A DNA stretch of 23,596 nt from assembly GCA_031554725.1 (NCBI GenBank), contig JAVBUZ010000035.1, positions 1-23,596 of the forward strand, given 5' to 3'. How positions within the stretch are numbered: position 1 is the first letter of the stretch; each line of letters begins with the position of its first letter. Source of the stretch: JAVBUZ01 sp031554725 (GTDB taxonomy: Bacteria > Bacillota > Clostridia > Lachnospirales > Lachnospiraceae). This document shows, one piece after another, positions 16,911-23,596 of this stretch. The position numbers were made by a program, and so were the translations under genes. The notes beneath the pieces are model-generated. The model made no database searches. It was given only the letters and a program-made list of their open reading frames with translations, and was not told the DNA's origin.

Positions 16911-19148
16911 TTAAAAAGCGTTCATTGGCTCAAAGTCAAATTGTACCATTTCCTGTTTTAATTGCAAACCTTGAATTTCTACTTCTAGTACATCTTTTAC
17001 TTCAATTAGTTTATCATAATTTTCATGTTTTAAATAGAAAACGTATCTAAAAATATCATTAATTTTTCCTATAGTAGCTGGTGCTGGTCCGATAACTAGC
17101 AGTTTGTTCTCTTCACCGGACATGCTTTTTGCTATTTCAGAAAGCCTCTTTGCCAAACTTTCACCACCATTTTCTGTTTTTGCCATAATCTGCACTGCTA
17201 ACAAATGCGCCGCTGGCGGATAAGAAAGTAATTCTCTATATAATATTTCTTCTTCATAAAAAGCGCCATAGTCCTGATTGGCGGCATGAACCACACTATA
17301 ATGCTCCGGTTGATAGGTTTGAATTACCACTTCACCTGGATTATCCCCTCTTCCTGCTCTTCCTGCCGCTTGGGTAAGTAATTGAAAGGTTCTCTCTCCT
17401 GCTCGATAATCGTTTACCGACAAGGATAAATCCGCTGCCAAAATACCCACTAGGGTTACATTGGGAAAATCATGACCTTTTACTATCATCTGGGTACCAA
17501 TTAGCACATCTGCCTCTCCATTAGAAAAAGCTGACAAGATTTCTTCGTAGCTATCCTTCTTTTTGGTGGTATCTGCATCCATTCGAAGCACCCTGGCGGT
17601 AGGATAAAGCGCCTTTAGCCTATCTTCTATCTGCTGGGTACCTGCACGAAAGCCTGATATATATTTAGAGCCACATTCTGGACACTGCTTTACATTGGGC
17701 TGTGCATAGCCACAGTAGTGACATATCAGACTCCCACCTCTATGCTCTGATAGGGACACATCACAGTGAGGACATTTCATTACATGGCCACATTCTCTAC
17801 AGGAGATAAAGCCTGCATAGCCTCTTCTATTTAGAAACAGCATCAACTGTTCCCCTTTTTCAAGTCTCTGGGCCATAAGCTCTTGAAGCTTTATACTAAA
17901 AATGGAACGATTTCCTTGTTTTAATTCTTCTCTAAGATCCGAAATATATACTTTAGGAAGGGTTCCTCCTGTTAATCTCTCTGTTAGTTCAAAAAGCTTG
18001 TATTCTCCCTTTTTTGCCCGAAAATATGCCTCTAGAGAAGGAGTTGCTGAACCAAGCACTAGGCTTGCTCCATGCATTTTCGCTATTTGTTCTGCTGTCT
18101 CTCGCGCATGATACTTAGGAGACGCTTCACTTTTATAGGTATTTTCATGTTCCTCGTCGATAATAATCATACCAATGTTGGGAAATGGCGTAAAAAGAGC
18201 TGACCTTGGCCCGATAATAATATCTATCTCACCTTTCTTGGCTCTTTCACATTGATCAAACTTTTCACCTTGAGAAAGGGTGGAGTTCATCACCGAAACT
18301 CTATCTCCAAAACGCTTATAAAAACGTATCACCGTTTGATAGGTTAGCGCAATTTCAGGTATCAATACAATGGCTTGTTTTCCTCGTCTTATCACCTCTT
18401 CAATAAGGCACATATAAACTTCTGTTTTTCCACTTCCCGTTATCCCATGGATTAGATAAGTCTCTTTTCTTCCTTCATCATAATCCTTGATGATTTCATC
18501 GACAATGTGACATTGCATGATACTTAAGGTGTTCTTGCTAGATACGTTTTGTTCTATATTGATTGGATTACGGTAGATATTTTCTACCTGTATCTCTAAT
18601 ACGCCTTGCTTTTCAAGACTTTTTATGGTGGCCGGTGCCACATTCAGCTTCGTTGTAACTAAGGAATAAGGTAGAATGGGGAGTTCAACTAGTTCCTGCA
18701 AAAGCCTTGCTTTGGCTGTTTGATGTTTACGAATGCATTGCCATAAAAGTTCCTTTGCTTCTTCAAGGGGCCATAACAGCTTGATTTCTTTCTTTTCCAG
18801 GGCCTTTACCGACTGTTTCGAAGGTAATACGGTTTTTAGCGCCTGAATCATGGTAGAGCCATAGCGTCCCTTTATCCAGTAGGCTAACCGAATCATCTTT
18901 TCTTCTACGGAAATTCCTTCTTTTACTAATGCTAAGATTTCTTTTGTCTTCTCAGGGTCATATTCTGCCTTGTCTGTTGTTTCTATTACATAACCTTTTA
19001 GAAGCTTGTTTCCTGCGCCAAAAGGAACCTCCACACAACTTCCTACTTCTATGATACCTTGGAGCGCTTCCGGAATTCGATATTGAAAAGGGCGATCTAC
19101 TTTTTCATGTGCAATATCCACTATTATGTTTGCGTATAAGCCCTGCAT
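16911..19148 (-). CDS. priA: PriA, replication-restart 3'-5' DNA helicase
   Basis: Superfamily 2 helicase that recognises stalled or recombined forks and reloads the replisome. The 745-residue product has an N-terminal 3'-DNA-binding domain (VPFGAGNKLLKGYV), Walker A GITGSGKTEVY, Walker B IIDEEHENTYKSE and GSATPSLEAY. A zinc-binding module of eight cysteines follows (CRECGHVMKCPHC, then CHYCG and CPECG). After it come LNRRGYAG-type and GTQMIVKGHDFPN motifs, and QAAGRAGRG at the C-terminal helicase lobe. Length matches the family. GGAGG lies eight bases before the ATG. It starts 22 bp after murE. Confidence 0.97.
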   Translation of the reverse strand: MQGLYANIIVDIAHEKVDRPFQYRIPEALQGIIEVGSCVEVPFGAGNKLLKGYVIETTDKAEYDPEKTKEILALVKEGISVEEKMIRLAYWIKGRYGSTMIQALKTVLPSKQSVKALEKKEIKLLWPLEEAKELLWQCIRKHQTAKARLLQELVELPILPYSLVTTKLNVAPATIKSLEKQGVLEIQVENIYRNPINIEQNVSSKNTLSIMQCHIVDEIIKDYDEGRKETYLIHGITGSGKTEVYMCLIEEVIRRGKQAIVLIPEIALTYQTVIRFYKRFGDRVSVMNSTLSQGEKFDQCERAKKGEIDIIIGPRSALFTPFPNIGMIIIDEEHENTYKSEASPKYHARETAEQIAKMHGASLVLGSATPSLEAYFRAKKGEYKLFELTERLTGGTLPKVYISDLREELKQGNRSIFSIKLQELMAQRLEKGEQLMLFLNRRGYAGFISCRECGHVMKCPHCDVSLSEHRGGSLICHYCGYAQPNVKQCPECGSKYISGFRAGTQQIEDRLKALYPTARVLRMDADTTKKKDSYEEILSAFSNGEADVLIGTQMIVKGHDFPNVTLVGILAADLSLSVNDYRAGERTFQLLTQAAGRAGRGDNPGEVVIQTYQPEHYSVVHAANQDYGAFYEEEILYRELLSYPPAAHLLAVQIMAKTENGGESLAKRLSEIAKSMSGEENKLLVIGPAPATIGKINDIFRYVFYLKHENYDKLIEVKDVLEVEIQGLQLKQEMVQFDFEPMNAF

Positions 19149-19170
19149 ATCGAATTCCTCCTTTGTTTTT

Positions 19171-20640
19171 TTATTTTCCTGCCAGAATTTCTTCTATTAA
19201 CACTCTTTCATCCATGGGGTATTTTACCCCTTTGATTTCCTGATAATCTTCATGCCCTTTACCTGCTAAAACAATAATATCACCAGTTTTTGCATTGTGA
19301 ATGGCGTAAGCAATCGCTTCTTTTCTATCACAGATTTCCACATACTCGCCAGTCGTCTTTGCAATTCCCATTTTGATATCTTCAATGATATCCTGTGGCT
19401 CCTCAAATCTTGGATTGTCGGATGTAACAATCGTTAAATCTGCAAGCTTTCCACTTACCTCACCCATTTCATAACGGCGAAGCTTGGAGCGATTTCCTCC
19501 ACAGCCAAAAAGACATACTAGGCGTGTAGGCTCATAATCCTTTAAGGATTTCAATAGACTTTCTAATGCCATGGCATTATGGGCATAATCTATTAGCAAG
19601 GTAAATTCATCTGAAATTTTAACCATTTCAATTCTTCCTTTTACCTTTACATTAAGTAGCGCCTTTTGCATATCTTCTTTAGAAACCTTAAAATGCCTAC
19701 AAATAGCAATAGCGGTTAAGGCGTTATATATACTGAATTTACCTGGTGTTGCCACCTCTACTTCCATATCTACCAGTCCTGTAACGTGGAACTGTACTCC
19801 TAACGCTCCTGGTTTTTTCACTAATTTAGGAGCACTCGCGTGTAAGTTGGCACCTTCCAATAAACCGTATGTTTCCATTTGACAGGTATAACCTTCAATT
19901 ACTTTTTCATAATGAGTATCATCACTATTTACAATTCCTACTTTACATTGTTTAAACAAAAGTCCCTTGCACGCCATATATTCCTCAAAGCTGGCATGCT
20001 CGTTTGGCCCGATATGATCTGGCTCCATATTGGTAAAAATACCATAGTCAAAAACAAAGCCTTGTGTCCTATGAAGCATAAGTGCTTGAGAAGACACCTC
20101 CATAACTACTGTATCACAGCCAGCCTCTAGCATCTTTGAAAAGTATTCCTGTAATAGATAAGATTCTGGTGTCGTATTTTCAGCATGAATATGGGTATCA
20201 CCAATAATTACTTCAATCGTTCCTACAAGTCCTACCTTGTGACCAGCATTTTCCAAAATCGATTTTACCATATAGGTTGTGGTGGTCTTTCCCTTGGTGC
20301 CTGTAATTCCTATAACGGTCATTTTTTCAGCCGGATTGCCAAAGTACGCCGCAGAAATAAATGCCATAGCATATCTGGTGTCCTCCACCTGAATAATGGT
20401 CACTTCTTCTAAAAGCTCTTTCGAAAGCTGAACTTCTTTTCTAACAATAAGAACCTTTGCTCCTCTTCTTACTACATCCTCTGCGAAATTGTGGCCATCA
20501 AAATTTGCGCCTTCTATACAAATAAAAAGACAGCCTTCACTTACTTTTCTGGAATCGTAAATTACTTCTGTCACCATTTTATCTATGTTGCCATTTAGGC
20601 ACTTGTAGGTTAAATCATTCAAAAGATATTTAAGTTGCAT
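19171..20640 (-). CDS. murE: MurE, UDP-MurNAc-tripeptide ligase (meso-diaminopimelate type)
   Basis: Cytoplasmic ATP-dependent ligase that adds the third stem-peptide residue to UDP-MurNAc-L-Ala-D-Glu. From the ATG at 20640 it is 489 residues: an N-terminal substrate domain, the ATP loop GITGTKGKTT (111-120), HAENTTPES near the active site, MACKGLLFK with the likely carbamylated lysine (about 225), and a C-terminal domain with DNPR (408-411) and GKGHEDY (460-466). DNPR marks meso-diaminopimelate specificity, so the organism should have mDAP-type peptidoglycan. I chose 20640 because GGAGG lies five bases upstream. The frame stays open to 20841, but only through a repeat element, and the added residues do not look like MurE. 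It is the first gene of the minus-strand run. Confidence 0.96.
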   Translation of the reverse strand: MQLKYLLNDLTYKCLNGNIDKMVTEVIYDSRKVSEGCLFICIEGANFDGHNFAEDVVRRGAKVLIVRKEVQLSKELLEEVTIIQVEDTRYAMAFISAAYFGNPAEKMTVIGITGTKGKTTTTYMVKSILENAGHKVGLVGTIEVIIGDTHIHAENTTPESYLLQEYFSKMLEAGCDTVVMEVSSQALMLHRTQGFVFDYGIFTNMEPDHIGPNEHASFEEYMACKGLLFKQCKVGIVNSDDTHYEKVIEGYTCQMETYGLLEGANLHASAPKLVKKPGALGVQFHVTGLVDMEVEVATPGKFSIYNALTAIAICRHFKVSKEDMQKALLNVKVKGRIEMVKISDEFTLLIDYAHNAMALESLLKSLKDYEPTRLVCLFGCGGNRSKLRRYEMGEVSGKLADLTIVTSDNPRFEEPQDIIEDIKMGIAKTTGEYVEICDRKEAIAYAIHNAKTGDIIVLAGKGHEDYQEIKGVKYPMDERVLIEEILAGK

Positions 20641-20684
20641 TATGTCCTCCATTTTTTGTTTTGTTATATTTAAAGAGAGTTCAT

Positions 20685-20831
20685 TACCAATAAATTTAAT
20701 TGTTCTTTCGCTTTGGGCACGCTCTCGCTTCGTTAAATCACGCAGTGGTGCGTAAAATCCGAAAGTACCGAATTTAAGCACCAGCGGATTTATACAGCCC
20801 ACTCGCAAAAGACAATTAAATTTATTTGGTA
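20685..20831. repeat. 147-bp palindromic, MITE-like element in the murE leader
   Basis: The ends are near-perfect inverted repeats of about 33 bp: 20686-20718 begins ACCAATAAATTTAATTG, and 20797-20830 is its complement with one or two small bulges, ending CAATTAAATTTATTTGGT. Inside are further pairings: CGCA/TGCG (20741-20752) and AAATCCG/CGGATTT (20755-20761 with 20785-20791). No reading frame of its own is convincing. It lies 45 bp upstream of the murE start and would be transcribed as part of the murE leader if the promoter is to its right. A target-site duplication is not clear. It may equally be a REP-like sequence or an RNA element. Confidence 0.8.
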
Positions 20832-20886
20832 GAAAAAACACTATAAGACTAACAAGCCCACTATATATAAGGCCATTAATTCACAT

Positions 20887-20892
20887 ATTATA
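20887..20892 (-). promoter_or_regulatory. Possible -10 box for murE
   Basis: The minus strand reads TATAAT here, about 250 bases before murE. No good -35 is visible 16-18 bp upstream (the hexamer there is ATATAC), so the assignment is weak. If it is used, the murE transcript would contain the whole palindromic element. Confidence 0.25.
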
Positions 20893-20962
20893 GTATATTT
20901 ACATTATCTGTATATTTTACTCTATTTTTTATGTGTTTACCACCCCTAAAATGTTTATCCTT

Positions 20963-21005
20963 AAAATGCGAAGAAGCCCAGGGGAATCTGGGCTTCTCGC
21001 ATTTT
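20963..21005. terminator. Strong hairpin between divergent murE and lipoprotein genes
   Basis: Arms 20963-20981 (AAAATGCGAAGAAGCCCAG) and 20988-21005 (CTGGGCTTCTCGCATTTT) pair over 18 bp with one bulged A and a 6-base loop. The shape is that of a Rho-independent terminator, with short T-rich flanks on both strands. No gene ends near it, because the neighbours diverge. It could end an unannotated small RNA, be a leftover of a lost gene, or belong to a leader. Apart from this, the palindromic element and an 11-bp tandem repeat at 21062-21083, I see nothing in 20832-21221. Confidence 0.6.
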
Positions 21006-21061
21006 CTTATGAGGGGGGGAGATAGTGAGTTCATCAACTATCTGTAATTACTATAACTTGT

Positions 21062-21083
21062 AAATGTGTTCAAAATGTGTTCA
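21062..21083. repeat. Perfect tandem pair of an 11-bp unit
   Basis: AAATGTGTTCA occurs twice in a row, followed by AAATTATG. It lies about 150 bases upstream of the lipoprotein start, in AT-rich DNA. The unit equals one helical turn, so it could be a regulator site, but nothing else supports that. Confidence 0.5.
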
Positions 21084-21233
21084 AATTATGATGAAATTAT
21101 AAAATATAAATTAACTTAAAAGAAATTAGTATTGTACCACTTCAACTTTTATGTTATCATTTTTTGGTTATATTTACACTATACAACTTCACTTTTGTAA
21201 CCATTACAAAATAACAAACTAATGAGGAATCAA

Positions 21234-22262
21234 ATGAAAAAGAAAATAATATTAACCTTAATTATGCTTGCTATGGTGGGTACCCTTGCTTCTTGTGCTA
21301 AAGAAGAAGCCTCACCCGTTAACAACATTGTAGAAACAGAACATATGGAAGCTTCGGAAGCTGTTGATCATAAGAAAACCACAGTACCTTCTTCTGCATC
21401 CGCTGAAACAAAAAGTTCAAAGAGCATTGAAAGCTCCAAGGAAATAGAAACCTCTACATCTACGGAAAGTTCAAAAACTACTACTTCAAAAACAGCCATA
21501 GCTTCCAGTTCCACTGAGACGCCTAAATCCTCGGAAAGTTCAAAGACTGTTGGAACCTCTAAGTCTTCAGAAAGTTCAAAAACATCGGAAAGTTCCAAGG
21601 CATCGGAAGCTTCTAAGTCTACAGAAAGCTCAAAAGCATCTGGAACCTCTAAAACACCAGAAAGTACCACTGCTACTTCCACTACTGCTTCTGGTTCAAC
21701 TGACCCAAATCATGTGCACTCCTATGTATGGAAATGGATGCATAAGGTGGAAATAAGTCAATGCGTATCTCATATGTCTTTGGTTGATATTTGTGCAGAT
21801 TGTGGATATATATTAACTACCCATATGGATTATGGTGACGTATCAACCTGTGTATTAGGAGAAGTTGTTTGGCTTACGCCACAAACATGTACACAAGATG
21901 GCGTTTATACTCAATACTGTAAAAAATGTGGCAAGCAACGAGAAAACTCCACATTCCCCGCCTCACATGACTATCGTTACGACACCGAATCCTCCTATGA
22001 CAGCGAATGCTATTTTACTGTTAAAAAATTAAATAAATGTTCTAAGTGTGGAGACTATACCGTGCTAAGCGAAACTAGAAGTGAGACTCCCAGCCATTAT
22101 ACCGTTTATGTTGGCGCCACTCAAACCGGTAGTTCAAGTAGCTGTGATGCACATTATGAGTGTAAAAATTGTCATAAAACGTCAACAAGTACCCTAGATC
22201 ATTATTTCGAAAACGGAGCATGTACGCGTTGTGGATATGCTCAAGAAAGTAATAATTACTAA
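21234..22262 (+). CDS. Surface lipoprotein with Ser/Thr-rich stalk and repeated CxxC knuckles
   Basis: Predicted exported lipoprotein of unknown function, 342 residues. The N-terminus is KKKIILTLIMLAMVGTLASC, a signal peptide with lipobox LASC and lipidated cysteine at 21. Residues about 35-150 are low-complexity, with degenerate SESSK/TSKSSE-type repeats rich in Ser, Thr and Lys, likely a wall-spanning stalk. From about 154 a cysteine-rich domain has five CxxC pairs (CADC, CKKC, CSKC, CKNC, CTRC), each after another cysteine, interspersed with His, Tyr and Gly. It resembles zinc-ribbon-like repeats in Firmicute surface proteins. I chose 21234 because TGAGGA lies about six bases upstream; the ATG at 21222 lacks an RBS. 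It is the only plus-strand gene in the window and has its own terminator. Confidence 0.85.
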   Translation: MKKKIILTLIMLAMVGTLASCAKEEASPVNNIVETEHMEASEAVDHKKTTVPSSASAETKSSKSIESSKEIETSTSTESSKTTTSKTAIASSSTETPKSSESSKTVGTSKSSESSKTSESSKASEASKSTESSKASGTSKTPESTTATSTTASGSTDPNHVHSYVWKWMHKVEISQCVSHMSLVDICADCGYILTTHMDYGDVSTCVLGEVVWLTPQTCTQDGVYTQYCKKCGKQRENSTFPASHDYRYDTESSYDSECYFTVKKLNKCSKCGDYTVLSETRSETPSHYTVYVGATQTGSSSSCDAHYECKNCHKTSTSTLDHYFENGACTRCGYAQESNNY

Positions 22263-22280
22263 ATTAAAACCGAACGCAAG

Positions 22281-22319
22281 AAGGAATGGTAAGTGTGAAA
22301 TGCACCATTCCTTTTTTAT
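22281..22319 (+). terminator. Rho-independent terminator of the lipoprotein gene
   Basis: AAGGAATGGT (22281-22290) pairs with ACCATTCCTT (22304-22313), giving a 10-bp stem with a 13-base loop, followed by a T-rich run. It starts 18 bp after the lipoprotein stop codon. Confidence 0.85.
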
Positions 22320-22468
22320 TTCATAGGAAAATATTATTTTGTTACAAAAGATAGTGTCCCCATACTGCCATATACATTATGAATTTTTGTGATTTGTTTT
22401 TTGATTTCATTGATATACGTTATAAACGTATTTTAGATTTTAAAAGATTTTAAAACATGATAAATAGA

Positions 22469-22500
22469 CATGTACTTTTAAATATTCTAGTACATTTTTT
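22469..22500 (+). terminator. Possible second, terminator-like hairpin
   Basis: ATGTACT and AGTACAT (7 bp, 12-base loop) are followed by six T on the plus strand. It overlaps the stop codon of the minus-strand nuclease gene and could back up the lipoprotein terminator. On the minus strand no U-tract follows. The rest of 22320-22486 is AT-rich, with a small 7-bp inverted repeat at 22415-22431; I see no gene there. Confidence 0.4.
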
Positions 22501-23442
22501 CGATAAATTCTTCTATGGATGATACTTTTGCAGCAAGCATAACCCATCTGCTTAGGGTAGCAAAGACTTTCTCAGCACTCACTTTTTCTAACAAGGATTC
22601 TGGAATTTCTCCTAACTCTTTTAAGAATTCGCAAAGCATACTTACATGTGCTTGAATTCCTTCAGCCCTTCCTTCATTTGCCGCATCTTTTTCACGCCCT
22701 CTTGCCCATTCTTCTACGGTCATATATTGCGCCTCCAACGTTCTCCATTTTTTGAGATTAGTTACCCTATCGTGCAGCTTTGTAATTGCCTCATCCTTCG
22801 TCTCTTCTACGTACTCGTCTGTACTATGTTCCATATACCTTAAAAAGTGAACAAGTTCTATAGGAACGTCCTTTTCATTTTCTCCCTTTGTACTAAGAAA
22901 AATCCTATAGGCTTCATCTCCTAACTCCCTTCCGTTCTCATCACATCGCTGACGGAAAGAATAACGATACAGTCCATCTCCAAAGGGATCAAATGTACAT
23001 ATAAAAATAACATAGCTCGGCTTTAGTTCATTAAAATCTGCACTTGGTTTCAGTGAGTATGCATCTAGTTCTGACTGATAAAACCTACTTCTTTTGGGTA
23101 AATTGTGCTCGTCTTTTATCTGCGATTCCACGTTATAGTTGACTTGTATTTCATCATTTGCATAAATATCAAATCTGGCACTCCGAAAATCTGAGTTTAT
23201 AGACACATTATGTTCTGCGTGCACATTCACCTTGGGAAGCTTTCTTCCTAAAATGATTTCTAACACTAATTGACAAGTTTCTGGATCCAATAGTGTCGCT
23301 CGGCAGCGACACTTTCAGAGAATTGCATGCATACAAAACACGCTTGCAATTCTCCTTAACTCCCTTTCATTAATTCGCACCTTTTCTCATCTTTCCAGAA
23401 AAATGCACTACTTAAAACTAATTCCTGAAAGGTTTTTCTCAT
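22487..23442 (-). pseudogene. Rpn-family (PD-(D/E)XK transposase-like) nuclease gene, frame broken near its start
   Basis: Rpn-family proteins are DNA nucleases linked to recombination and mobile DNA; they are abundant in Lachnospiraceae. The main frame (23290-22487) encodes 267 residues with LVLEIILGRKLPKV, SDFRSARFDIYANDE, YNVESQ, LPKRSRFYQSELD, KPSYVIFICTFDPFG and IFLSTKGENEKDVP, all typical, plus a C-terminal GRAEGIQ tail. Catalytic Asp (RFDIYA) and Glu (VESQ) are present. The usual N-terminus is missing from this frame, whose only start is a TTG (23290) without an RBS. Upstream, ATG at 23442 with AGGAGG and a good promoter encodes MRKTFQELVLSSAFFW, the family's N-terminus, but runs into TAA at 23356. 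A segment with two hairpins (23292-23354) separates the two parts, in different frames. I read this as one gene broken by an insertion. Confidence 0.8.
23292..23354. repeat. Two adjacent hairpins inside the interrupted nuclease gene
   Basis: Hairpin one: AGTGTCGCT (23292-23300), loop CGGC, AGCGACACT (23305-23313), a perfect 9-bp stem. Hairpin two: GAGAATTGCA (23318-23327) and TGCAATTCTC (23345-23354), a perfect 10-bp stem extendable by two or three bases. They are four bases apart and look like part of a short repetitive element. Its exact ends cannot be fixed from this window. Confidence 0.8.
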
Positions 23443-23490
23443 AGTCCTCCTAACTAAAAGCAGTATAGGAAAACAACTATCTTCTTTTTT

Positions 23491-23519
23491 ATTATATTAT
23501 TGTTTGCACGGTATTGCAA
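23491..23519 (-). promoter_or_regulatory. Sigma-A promoter of the nuclease gene
   Basis: On the minus strand TTGCAA (23519-23514) and TATAAT (23496-23491) are 17 bp apart, close to consensus. The start would fall near 23484, about 40 bases before the ATG at 23442, which has AGGAGG five bases upstream. Beyond it, 23520-23596 holds AT-rich DNA with no gene visible. Confidence 0.8.
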
Positions 23520-23596
23520 CAACAAACTATTCTAATTTCAAACATTTTTTTAAACCAAAACTAAAAATAATAAGAAATGACTCCTACTAATATATA

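Noticed and set aside
20641..20841. 67-codon N-terminal extension of murE
   Set aside because: The extra frame passes through the palindromic element; GGAGG five bases before ATG 20640 fixes the start, and the remaining protein already has the full family length.
21410..21670. CRISPR-like array of short repeats
   Set aside because: The repeats are degenerate, about 12 bp, without spacers, and in frame in a coding region with a signal peptide and lipobox.
21368..21682. 104-codon minus-strand ORF rich in Glu/Leu/Ser repeats
   Set aside because: It is the antisense of the Ser/Thr-rich stalk of the lipoprotein; its repeats only mirror the coding repeats, and it has no RBS.
22415..22431. ATACGTT/AACGTAT inverted repeat as a terminator
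   Set aside because: The stem is only 7 bp and AT-rich, with a short T-run and no gene ending directly before it.

Overview
The window reads as chromosomal DNA from a low-GC, Gram-positive anaerobe of the Clostridia, most likely Lachnospiraceae. The evidence is AT-rich codon use, strong GGAGG-type ribosome binding sites, the peptidoglycan/division gene order, a PASTA-domain Ser/Thr kinase next to a PP2C phosphatase, and a MurE with the DNPR motif of meso-diaminopimelate enzymes. Genus is inference only. Nearly everything is on the minus strand, so the genes are best read from right to left.

Block 1 (20640 down to 6489, minus) is one long run of closely packed genes: murE, priA, def, fmt, a membrane zinc peptidase, rsmB, rlmN, a PP2C phosphatase (stp), the PASTA kinase prkC, rsgA, ychF and lgt. 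It couples cell-wall precursor synthesis (MurE), replication restart (PriA), protein start-site chemistry (Fmt, Def), rRNA modification (RsmB, RlmN), wall-sensing phosphorylation (PrkC/Stp), ribosome GTPases (RsgA, YchF) and lipoprotein lipidation (Lgt). A perfect 16-bp hairpin with a T-tract ends it at 6403-6446.

Block 2 (6250 down to the left edge, minus) is the dcw cell-division/cell-wall cluster: mraZ, rsmH, an ftsL-like gene, two tandem class B penicillin-binding proteins and the first third of mraY. Four exact 10-bp-spaced ACCACT repeats (GTGG on the coding strand) lie between the likely promoter and mraZ and look like the MraZ autoregulatory operator. The second PBP, SpoVD-like and next to mraY, carries a single in-frame TAA just before its catalytic serine.

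Block 3 (20641-23596) is accessory DNA. Upstream of murE are a 147-bp MITE-like palindromic element and a strong hairpin of unclear purpose. A plus-strand lipoprotein gene follows, with a Ser/Thr/Lys-rich stalk and a C-terminal domain of repeated CxxC knuckles, then its terminator. At the right end is a minus-strand Rpn-family (PD-(D/E)XK transposase-like) nuclease gene whose promoter, RBS and first codons are intact, but whose reading frame is broken by a hairpin-rich insertion of roughly 90 bp.

I saw no tRNA, rRNA, CRISPR array or prophage. The least ordinary items are the nonsense codon in the SpoVD-like gene, the two hairpin elements, the MraZ operator and the cysteine-knuckle lipoprotein.
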